From Plantibacter elymi (nom. nud.) (lineage in GTDB: Bacteria > Actinomycetota > Actinomycetes > Actinomycetales > Microbacteriaceae), in assembly GCF_900177795.1 (NCBI RefSeq), contig NZ_FXWJ01000006.1, forward strand, positions 1-64,000: 64,000 nt of DNA. Reading direction: 5' to 3'. Under the pieces are notes generated by a model. It had not been told where the DNA came from. It searched no databases and saw only the letters and a list, made by a program, of their open reading frames with translations. The position numbers and the translations under genes are program-made. Positions 57,813 to 64,000 of the stretch are shown in pieces. Position 1 is the stretch's first letter. Each line of letters starts with the position of its first letter.

Positions 57813-58904
57813 GTGAGTCTCCCACCCGAACACCCCCTCGTCACCGGCGTGACCCAGTCGTCGCCGCTCATCACCGCGTACCGCGGCACCCGTCCCGAGC
57901 GGACGCCCGTCTGGTTCATGCGTCAGGCCGGCCGGTCGCTGCCCGAGTACCGCGAGTTGCGGATCGGGACGGCCATGCTCGACGCCTGCCTCGACCCGGC
58001 GATGGCGAGCGAGATCACCCTCCAGCCCATCCGACGACACCGGACGGACGCGGCCATCTTCTTCAGCGACATCGTGGTGCCGCTGAAGCAGGCCGGGGTC
58101 GTCGTCGAGATCGTGCCGGGCCGTGGTCCCGTCATGGGTTCCGCGGTTCGGACGGCCGCCGAGGTCGACGCGCTCGTCGCGCTCGACCCGGCCGTCCTCG
58201 ACGACACGCTGGCGCCCATCCGCGAGGGCGTCGCGCTCACCGTCGCCGGGCTCGCGGGAATCGGCGACGGCAGCACGCCGCTCATCGGCTTCGCGGGCGC
58301 GCCGTTCACGCTCGCCGCCTATCTCGTCGAGGGCGGACCATCGAAGGACCACCTCGCCGCCCGCACCCTCATGCACGCCGACCCGGAGTCGTGGGCGAAG
58401 CTCATGGCCTGGTGCGCGGACGTCACCGGTCGCTTCCTCCGCGCCCAGGTGCTGGCCGGTGCGTCGGCCGCGCAGCTCTTCGACTCGTGGGCGGGGGCGC
58501 TCTCCCTCGAGGACTACGAGCGTCACGTCGCCCCGGCCTCCCGGGCCGCGCTCGCGCACGTCGCCGACCTCCCGGTCCCGAAGGTGCACTTCGGCGTCGG
58601 GACGGGCGAGCTGCTCGGTGCGATGCACAGGGTCGGCGCCGACGTGGTCGGGATCGACTACCGGCTGGCGCTCGACGAGGGCATCCGACGACTCGGTGGC
58701 GGCGTCCCCGTGCAGGGCAACATCGACCCGGCACTGCTCGCCGCCCCATGGTCGGTCCTCGAGGCGCACGTCCTCGACATCCTCCAGCGGGGGACGGCGG
58801 CGCCGGCGCACGTCCTCAACCTCGGCCACGGGGTCCCGCCCGAGACCGACCCGGACGTCCTGACCCGCATCGTCGCCCTCGCCCACGATTGGCAGCCCGC
58901 ATGA
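57813..58904 (+). CDS. hemE: Uroporphyrinogen decarboxylase
   Basis: 363 aa. Converts uroporphyrinogen III to coproporphyrinogen III. WFMRQAGRSLPEYRELR (the Arg/Asp active-site motif), GFAGAPFTLAAYLVEGG and LFDSWAGALS are intact. GTG 57813 follows GGAGGATGGAGG. Its stop overlaps the next gene's start by 4 bp (ATGA), so hemE and cgoX are translated together. Confidence 0.96.
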   Translation: MSLPPEHPLVTGVTQSSPLITAYRGTRPERTPVWFMRQAGRSLPEYRELRIGTAMLDACLDPAMASEITLQPIRRHRTDAAIFFSDIVVPLKQAGVVVEIVPGRGPVMGSAVRTAAEVDALVALDPAVLDDTLAPIREGVALTVAGLAGIGDGSTPLIGFAGAPFTLAAYLVEGGPSKDHLAARTLMHADPESWAKLMAWCADVTGRFLRAQVLAGASAAQLFDSWAGALSLEDYERHVAPASRAALAHVADLPVPKVHFGVGTGELLGAMHRVGADVVGIDYRLALDEGIRRLGGGVPVQGNIDPALLAAPWSVLEAHVLDILQRGTAAPAHVLNLGHGVPPETDPDVLTRIVALAHDWQPA

Positions 58905-60445
58905 GTCTCGAGCCGAAGCGTCTCGTCGTCATCGGCGGTGGTGTGGCCGGACTCGTCGGCGCGGTCGACTGCGCCAAGGTCGGCATCTCGGTGACGGTCG
59001 TCGACGCGCAGGAGTCGTTCGGTGGCGCGCTCGCGGCCGCGGAGGTCGCGGGTCTCCGCGTCGACGTCGGCGCCGAGAGCTTCGCGACGCGCGGTGGCTC
59101 GGTCGCCGAGCTCATCGAGCAGCTGGGCCTGACCGACCGCGTCGTGCGTCCCAACCGGGCCGGGGCCTGGTTGCACATCGCCAAGCCCGGACAGCCGCAG
59201 CGGAGTGTCCCGCTCCCCAAGGCAGGACTGCTGGGCATCCCGACGAACCCCCTCGCCGACGACGTCCGTCGGGTCATCGGCTGGAAGGGTGCCCTGCGCG
59301 CCTACCTCGACCGCATCCGTCCGCCGCTCACGATCGGCACCGAGCACAACCTCGGTGCGCTCGTCCGGAAGCGCATGGGCGCGGCCGTCCACGACCTCCT
59401 CGTCGCTCCGGTCACCTCGGGCGTCTACTCGGCCGCTCCGGACGACCTCGACGTCGATCGCGCTGCTCCCGGGCTGAACGCCGCGCTGACGCGCACCGGG
59501 GCGCTGTCCCTCGCCGTCGCGGCCCTCCGGGAGAACGCGCCGGCGGGAGCCGCGGTCGGTGGCCTCGACGGCGGCATGACCGTCCTCGTCGAAGGCTTGA
59601 CCGCGGAGCTCGAGCGGTGGGGGTCGACGCTCATCACCGGCGTCGCCGTCACGGCGATCTCCCGGAACCCCTTCGACATCGACGTGGACGGACCGGGTGT
59701 CGGCCTCGGCGACGCCGGCCTCCCGCGGATGAGCGAGCGGCCCGCGGCTGCAGGCGCGTCGAAGGCCCCCTGGTACGTCGCCCTGACCGACGGCCGGGTG
59801 CTCGAGGCCGATCTCGTCCTCATCGCGACGCCCGAGCAGCCGGCCCGCAATCTGCTGGCCGACGTCGGGCCGGCGCTCCGCGACCTCCCCGCCGCCGGCG
59901 ACGACGCGGGCGACCCGGTCCTGCCCGCGCCGATCGAGCTCGTGACGATCGTGCTCGACGAACCGGCACTCGACGCCGCACCGCGTGGCTCCGGGCTGCT
60001 CGTCGCACCCGGCTCGACGCTCCACGCCAAGGCCCTCACCCACGCGACGGCGAAGTGGGCCTGGCTCGCCGACCGCGCGAAGGAGCAGGGCGAGCACCGA
60101 CACGTCGTCCGCCTGTCGTTCGGTCGTCAGGGCGAAGTCGACGCGACGAGCGCGTTGACCGACGATGAGCTGCTCTCGACGGCGTTGCACGACGCGTCCG
60201 CGATGCTCGGCGTCCAGCTCGACCCGGGCAGCGTCCGCGGCTTCCACCGCATCTCCTGGACGGGCACGCAGCCGACCGCCGCCCGCGGCCAGCGTGAACG
60301 CTCGACGGCCATCCGGGAAGCGGTGGCCGAGGTGCCCGACCTCGCGGTCACGGGTGCCTGGTTGTCGGGCACGGGGCTCGCCTCGGTGGTCCCCGACGCC
60401 CACGAGGCGGCGGCACGACTCCGCCATCAGGCGCTACAGCGGTAG
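58901..60445 (+). CDS. hemY: Coproporphyrinogen III oxidase (CgoX, formerly HemY/HemG type)
   Basis: 514 aa FAD enzyme. GGGVAGL at 13-19 and VDVGAESFATRGGSV near 56 are the FAD motifs; VTSGVYSAAPDDLDVDRAAP and the C-terminal LAVTGAWLSGTGLASVVPDA, HEAA are typical of the family. In actinobacteria with ChdC it oxidises coproporphyrinogen to coproporphyrin. The C-terminal half has a loop (about 250-285) not in short relatives. ATG 58901 overlaps hemE. The frame runs to 57797 but that part is antisense-like to hemE. Confidence 0.94.
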   Translation: MSLEPKRLVVIGGGVAGLVGAVDCAKVGISVTVVDAQESFGGALAAAEVAGLRVDVGAESFATRGGSVAELIEQLGLTDRVVRPNRAGAWLHIAKPGQPQRSVPLPKAGLLGIPTNPLADDVRRVIGWKGALRAYLDRIRPPLTIGTEHNLGALVRKRMGAAVHDLLVAPVTSGVYSAAPDDLDVDRAAPGLNAALTRTGALSLAVAALRENAPAGAAVGGLDGGMTVLVEGLTAELERWGSTLITGVAVTAISRNPFDIDVDGPGVGLGDAGLPRMSERPAAAGASKAPWYVALTDGRVLEADLVLIATPEQPARNLLADVGPALRDLPAAGDDAGDPVLPAPIELVTIVLDEPALDAAPRGSGLLVAPGSTLHAKALTHATAKWAWLADRAKEQGEHRHVVRLSFGRQGEVDATSALTDDELLSTALHDASAMLGVQLDPGSVRGFHRISWTGTQPTAARGQRERSTAIREAVAEVPDLAVTGAWLSGTGLASVVPDAHEAAARLRHQALQR

Positions 60446-60577
60446 ACGCGCCCATATGCCCGACCCGGCATCTTTTCCTGTCAACCCCCGACCTGATGGT
60501 GGCGTCGGAGTGACACCCGACTACGCTGGTCCCGTTGGATGCAGCATCACAGCACCACTCGAACAGACGGAGGCGCC

Positions 60578-61000
60578 ATGAAGGGCAAGGTCATGTTCGT
60601 CGTCGGTGGGCTCACGGGCTATGTGCTCGGTACCCGCGCCGGACGCGAACGCTACGAGCAGATCAAGACGCAGTGGGTCAAGCTGTGGAACGCGAAGCCG
60701 GTGCGCGCGCAGCGCGGCAAGGTCGAGGACTTCGCCAAGGCACGCATCAGCGAGGTCCCCGCGGCTCTGTGGAGCGGCGTCAGCGCCGTCGCGAAGGTCG
60801 TCAGCCAGCAGGGCTCGACGCCCGGCCAGAAGCTCGATAAGGCCATCTCGAAGACCGAAGACACCGTCCAGGACGTGTCCGAGACGGTCAAGGACGCACG
60901 CACGGCCTCCGGCACTTCGACGTCGTCGACCTCGAAGCCCGCAGTGCGCAAGCCTGCCGCGCCCAAGACGACGGCTCCGAAGCCCAAGAGCGGCGAGTAG
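60578..61000 (+). CDS. YtxH-like small envelope protein
   Basis: 140 aa. A short N-terminal helix (MKGKVMFVVGGLTGYVLGTR) followed by an amphipathic coil and a Lys/Ala/Pro/Thr-rich tail (VRKPAAPKTTAPKPKSGE). It resembles YtxH-type stress proteins. ATG 60578 follows CGGAGG. It leads a tight trio (gap 8 bp, then 11-bp overlap) with the next two genes. Confidence 0.8.
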   Translation: MKGKVMFVVGGLTGYVLGTRAGRERYEQIKTQWVKLWNAKPVRAQRGKVEDFAKARISEVPAALWSGVSAVAKVVSQQGSTPGQKLDKAISKTEDTVQDVSETVKDARTASGTSTSSTSKPAVRKPAAPKTTAPKPKSGE

Positions 61001-61008
61001 CACCGACG

Positions 61009-61440
61009 ATGCCGTTCATGAGTGACCGCAACCGGTCGGAGCCGCGCTACGACAAGCGCGACGAATCCCTCCTGACCCTCGTCGGCCAGCTGCCGGGGGT
61101 CGTCTCGAACCTGGTCAAGGCCGAGATCGCCAACCTCAAGACGCAGCTCGCCCACAAGGGCAAGTACGCGGGCATCGGAGCGGCGTTCGTCGCCGGTGCC
61201 GCGGTGTTCCTCTTCTTCGCGGTCGGCGTACTCGTCGCCGTGCTGATCCTCGCGCTCGCGCTCGTCATGCCCTCGTGGCTGGCGGCGCTCTGCGTCTTCG
61301 TGCTCTTCGTCCTCGTCGCGGCGGTCCTCGTGCTCATCGCGCTGCGGTACTTCAAGAAGATCAACGAGGACCCGAGCCCGATGGACAACGTGAAGGAAGA
61401 CATCAAGGCAGTGAAGGGACTCGGCGAGTATGACCGTTGA
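61009..61440 (+). CDS. Holin-3_6/DUF1469-type membrane protein
   Basis: 143 aa. Charged start, then two long helices (about 52-78 and 82-110): GIGAAFVAGAAVFLFFAVGV and the segment ending VLVLIALRYFKK. This is the actinobacterial phage-holin-3_6 type, found chromosomally in many actinomycetes, without phage genes here. It overlaps the DUF3618 gene by 11 bp. ATG 61009 or 61018. Confidence 0.85.
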   Translation: MPFMSDRNRSEPRYDKRDESLLTLVGQLPGVVSNLVKAEIANLKTQLAHKGKYAGIGAAFVAGAAVFLFFAVGVLVAVLILALALVMPSWLAALCVFVLFVLVAAVLVLIALRYFKKINEDPSPMDNVKEDIKAVKGLGEYDR

Positions 61441-61681
61441 CCAGTTCCCGGGGGCGACGCCCTCGCCCGAGCAGGCTCGCGCCGAGCTCGTCGCCACGCT
61501 GAACGCGATCGAGGACAAGCTCAACGTCCCCAAGCAGGTGCACCGCGCCAAGCGTCGTGCCATCGTGCAGATCGCGACCGTCAAGGTCGAACGCCCGGCG
61601 GTCTTCTACGCCGGTGTCGCGGGCCTCGCCGGTGCGGCCGGGCTGGCCGTGTGGGGCATCGTCCGCGCCATCGCTCGCTGA
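61430..61681 (+). CDS. DUF3618 domain protein
   Basis: 83 aa. SPEQARAELVATLNAIEDKL, NVPKQVHRAKRRA and one C-terminal helix (AVFYAGVAGLAGAAGLAVWG) are the family pattern. It starts inside the end of the holin-like gene. The three proteins probably form a small membrane unit of unknown role between cgoX and chdC. Confidence 0.85.
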   Translation: MTVDQFPGATPSPEQARAELVATLNAIEDKLNVPKQVHRAKRRAIVQIATVKVERPAVFYAGVAGLAGAAGLAVWGIVRAIAR

Positions 61682-61752
61682 CGCGTCCCGCCGCCGGTCA
61701 CGGAGACCGCTCCCGCTCGCTGAGACCATTCCCGCTCGCTGAGACCACTCCC

Positions 61753-61798
61753 GGTCACTGAGCTTGTCGAAGTGCGCCCTTCGACAGGCTCAGGGACC
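61753..61798. repeat. Inverted S-element pair
   Basis: 61753-61774 is the variant GGTCACTGAGCTTGTCGAAG plus TG; 61777-61798 is a standard copy in the other direction. Only 2 bp separate them, giving a 46-bp near-palindrome. Short GAGACCACTCCCGCTCGCT units precede it. It lies between DUF3618 and a GNAT gene that converge. Confidence 0.9.
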
Positions 61799-61808
61799 GG
61801 TGCACGGC

Positions 61809-62273
61809 TCAGGAACCACTCGCGGTGGCGACGCGCGTCATCGGGACGTGCACGATGTCGTCCTCCACGTAGTCGGGGCCGCTGATCTCGAATCCGAACC
61901 GGCCGTACCAGTCGGCGAGGCGTTTCTGGGCGCCCATGCGGAGTTCTCGATGCCCGTGGTCGGCGACGGCGCGGCGGATCAGTTCCGCGGCGAGACCTCG
62001 CCCGCGGGCGGTGAACGCGGTGGCCACGCGTCCGATCTCCGAGTGCTCGGCCTCGGTCAGGATCCGGATCGTCGCGAGCACCTCGTCGCCCTCCTGCGCC
62101 CAGGCGATGAGGGTCCCGTCCTCGATGTCGCGTCCGTCGAGATCGGCGAAGAGCGCCGTCTGCTCGACGACGAAGACGTCGACACGGATCTTCAGCACGC
62201 GGTAGAGCGTCACCGGATCCATCTCGGCCGCTCTGGCGACGTGGTACTCGACGGGAGGTTGCTCGCTGGTCAT
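61809..62273 (-). CDS. GNAT-family N-acetyltransferase (ElaA-like)
   Basis: 154 aa. YRVLKIRVDVFVVEQTALFA, DLDGRDIEDGTLIAWA and the acetyl-CoA motif GRVATAFTARGRGLAAELIR then RAV are clear ElaA-type features; C-terminal GRFGFEISGPDYVEDDIVHV. Substrate unknown. ATG 62273 directly follows a GTG (62276), either of which could start. Convergent with the DUF3618 gene. Confidence 0.9.
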   Translation of the reverse strand: MTSEQPPVEYHVARAAEMDPVTLYRVLKIRVDVFVVEQTALFADLDGRDIEDGTLIAWAQEGDEVLATIRILTEAEHSEIGRVATAFTARGRGLAAELIRRAVADHGHRELRMGAQKRLADWYGRFGFEISGPDYVEDDIVHVPMTRVATASGS

Positions 62274-62364
62274 CACCCGACTGTATCGGCGGTGAGGCTG
62301 GGCTCGGTGTCAATCGTGACCTGCCCCTTTTGCCCAATCGACCGAACTGGGTGAGGATAGGACT

Positions 62365-63087
62365 ATGACTCACCCGGCCTCTGCCGAGGCATCGCACCAC
62401 CCGACCGACTCAGCCACCCCGACTGGCCCCTCAGGATTCACCCTCTGGGCTGTCCTGCGCCGCGAGCCGGCAAGTGCGCTGCCGCTCGGCGAAGAGCATG
62501 TCTCCGAACTCGAAGCATCCATCGCGCTCGTCGAAGCCCAGGGCGTGACCCTGCGCGGCATCTACGACGTGTCCGGCCTCCGCGCCGACGCCGACCTCAT
62601 GCTGTGGCTCCACGGCGACACCGCCGAGGGCCTGCAGGCCGGTCTCCGCGAGCTGCGCCGCACCGCCATCCTCGGTTCCCTGTCGCCCACCTGGAACGCC
62701 ATGGGCGTCCACCGCGACGCCGAGTTCAACCGGCAGCACGTCCCCGGGTTCCTCCGCGGCATCGAGCCGAAGGGGTGGCTCTGCCTGTACCCCTTCGTGC
62801 GCAGCTACGAGTGGTACCTCCTGCCGGAGGAGGAGCGTCGCAAGATGCTCGCCGAGCACGGCCGTCAGGGCGCGGCGTTCACGGGTGTGCTCGCCAACAC
62901 GGTCGCCTCCTTCGCCCTCGGCGACTACGAGTGGCTCCTGCCGCTCGAGGCCGATGACGTCGTCGAACTCGTCGACCTCATGCGCGACCTGCGCAACACC
63001 GAAGCTCGCCGCCACGTGCGCGAAGAGGTGCCGTTCTTCACGGGCCGCCGTATCACGCCCGCCGAGGCATTGGAGGTGGTGCGCTGA
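62365..63087 (+). CDS. chdC: Coproheme decarboxylase ChdC (HemQ)
   Basis: 240 aa chlorite-dismutase-like enzyme. Oxidative decarboxylation of coproheme to haem b with peroxide. The actinobacterial signature LCLYPFVRSYEWYLLPEEER then RKMLAEHGRQG (Tyr pair, catalytic Tyr and His region) is intact. An N-terminal 25-residue Ser/Thr/His-rich stretch precedes the domain. ATG 62365. Its stop overlaps cpfC by one base. Confidence 0.95.
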   Translation: MTHPASAEASHHPTDSATPTGPSGFTLWAVLRREPASALPLGEEHVSELEASIALVEAQGVTLRGIYDVSGLRADADLMLWLHGDTAEGLQAGLRELRRTAILGSLSPTWNAMGVHRDAEFNRQHVPGFLRGIEPKGWLCLYPFVRSYEWYLLPEEERRKMLAEHGRQGAAFTGVLANTVASFALGDYEWLLPLEADDVVELVDLMRDLRNTEARRHVREEVPFFTGRRITPAEALEVVR

Positions 63088-64000
63088 TGGCAGCCATGAA
63101 CCTGGGGAGCACCGGAGCCGAGGCCCCCGAGCGCATCGTCCGCGGCGCGACCGACGCAGCAGCGGCCGGCCCTGAGCACGTCTCCGAGCCGACGGACTAC
63201 GACGCCATCCTCCTCGCCGGCTTCGGCGGGCCAGAGGGCCAGGACGACGTCATCCCGTTCCTCCGCAACGTCACGCGCGGGCGAGGGATCCCGGAGGAGC
63301 GTCTCGAAGAGGTGGCGCACCACTACCGCCACTTCGGCGGCGTCAGCCCCATCAACGACCAGAACCGTGCGCTCAAGGCGGCCCTGGAGCTCGAGCTCGC
63401 CTCCCGTGGCATCGACCTCCCGGTCCTCTGGGGCAACCGCAACTGGGACCCCTACCTGCGCGACGCGCTGACCGAGGCGCACGAGCGCGGCTTCACGAAG
63501 CTCATCGCGATCGCCACGAGCGCCTACTCCTCGTACTCGAGCTGCCGGCAGTACCGCGAGGACTTCGCGATCGCCGTCGACGAGACGAACCTCCAGGGCG
63601 AGATCCAGATCGACAAGGTGCGTCAGTTCTTCGACCACCCCGGCTTCGTGACCCCGTTCATCGACGGCGTCCGTGAGGCGATCGCCGAGTACCTGCGCGA
63701 GCAGCCCGAGCTCTCCGCCGAGACGGAGATCGAGGTGCTCTTCGCGACGCACTCGATCCCCACCGGCGACGCCGCGCGCTCCGGCCCCGACTTCCGCGGC
63801 TTCGGCGACCACGGCGCGTACGAGGCCCAGCACCTCGCGGTGGCCGAGGTCGTCATGGCGAACGCCATCGACCAGCTCCGTGAGGCCGGTGTCCTCGGTG
63901 GCGCGGTCGGTAGCGGTGTCTCGGTGCCGTGGCAGCTCGTCTACCAGTCCCGTTCGGGCCCGCCCAGCATGCCGTGGCTCGAGCCCGACATCAACGACGC
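63087..64000 (+). CDS. hemH: Coproporphyrin III ferrochelatase CpfC (HemH), 5' part
   Basis: First 304 codons; the gene runs off the window. Inserts iron into coproporphyrin III in the coproporphyrin-dependent route. DYDAILLAGFGGPEGQDDVI, HHYRHFGGVSPINDQNRAL, GNRNWDPYLRDAL and FATHSIPTGDAARSG (the active His in THSIP) are present. The first 35 residues before DYDAILL are extra. ATG 63087 (TGATG overlap with chdC) or ATG 63096. Haem genes hemC, hemB and hemL probably follow. Confidence 0.95.
   Translation, partial: MAAMNLGSTGAEAPERIVRGATDAAAAGPEHVSEPTDYDAILLAGFGGPEGQDDVIPFLRNVTRGRGIPEERLEEVAHHYRHFGGVSPINDQNRALKAALELELASRGIDLPVLWGNRNWDPYLRDALTEAHERGFTKLIAIATSAYSSYSSCRQYREDFAIAVDETNLQGEIQIDKVRQFFDHPGFVTPFIDGVREAIAEYLREQPELSAETEIEVLFATHSIPTGDAARSGPDFRGFGDHGAYEAQHLAVAEVVMANAIDQLREAGVLGGAVGSGVSVPWQLVYQSRSGPPSMPWLEPDIND

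Noticed and set aside
57797-58900. Long frame upstream of cgoX running through hemE
   Set aside because: Overlaps hemE in another frame; the cgoX homology starts exactly at ATG 58901.
61009-61440. Prophage evidence from a holin-like gene
   Set aside because: This family is a normal chromosomal membrane protein in actinomycetes; no capsid, integrase, lysin or attachment site is nearby.
62340-62365. DtxR-like box before chdC (GTGAGGATAGGACTATG)
   Set aside because: Not palindromic and too few matches to the consensus.
1-64000. tRNA genes
   Set aside because: No cloverleaf with CCA-end features was recognised by eye; a tRNAscan run would be decisive.

Overview
High-GC (about 70%) chromosomal DNA of an actinomycete, most likely family Microbacteriaceae. 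Evidence: actinobacterial 5S rRNA end, Zn-free L28/L33/S14/L36 paralogues, coproporphyrin-dependent haem genes (hemA, hemE, cgoX/hemY, chdC, cpfC), DUF4190/DUF4383/DUF3618 proteins, an LPXTG-type (LARTG) surface protein, and ABC sugar importer genes without their own ATPase. Genus cannot be fixed by eye. No prophage, integrase, plasmid origin, tRNA or CRISPR-Cas was seen.

Layout. 0-1 kb: end of an rRNA operon, then rpmB-rpmG-rpsN. 1-12 kb: drug-type MFS pump, HU protein, SbcD-SbcC nuclease, CopD-CtaG copper/cytochrome oxidase assembly fusion, PIF1-like helicase. 12-19 kb: hydrolase, haem oxygenase behind a DtxR/IdeR-like box, DUF4383 membrane pair, halovibrin-like LARTG surface protein, DUF2470 protein, and a beta-lactamase-fold lipoprotein lacking all catalytic motifs. 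19-27 kb: DinB protein, CGNR regulator with divergent EamA exporter, flavin monooxygenase, SIMPL protein, second EamA exporter with divergent LysR, and a Zur-type locus (P-loop-less COG0523 protein diverging from Zn-free L36). 27-37 kb: LacI regulator, a DUF222-HNH gene bracketed by repeat arrays, NTF2-like protein, an SRPBCC gene remnant, lipoprotein, GntR, APC permease, UbiB/ABC1 kinase. 37-42 kb: NUDIX, an ADH-MFS operon divergent from an XRE regulator-SDR operon. 41.7-49.3 kb: one minus-strand operon for amino-sugar/MurNAc recovery (binding protein, two permeases, NagZ, BadF-type kinase, MurQ, MurR/RpiR). 49.5-55 kb: GntR/SDR genes, class A serine hydrolase-like protein, NUDIX-hydrolase pair, DUF4190 protein. 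55.6-64 kb: haem cluster, interrupted by a small envelope-protein trio (YtxH-like, holin-3_6-like, DUF3618); cpfC runs off the end.

How it works together. Haem synthesis (hemA to cpfC) and breakdown (haem oxygenase) share the window. The 41.7-49.3 kb operon can import a peptidoglycan amino sugar, trim it with NagZ, phosphorylate it and cleave the lactyl ether with MurQ; the missing ABC ATPase must be supplied from elsewhere. Zinc-starvation response is shown by the Zur-like palindrome between the COG0523 protein and L36.

The strongest unexplained signal is a dispersed repeat (here 'S-element', core CCCTTCGACARGCTCAGGG followed by ACC), with roughly 35 full or partial copies in both orientations, as singles, inverted pairs and tandem arrays. 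It lies between genes or at gene ends, but has also entered coding sequence (nagZ, probably murQ and one permease) and supplies the stop codon of the APC permease.
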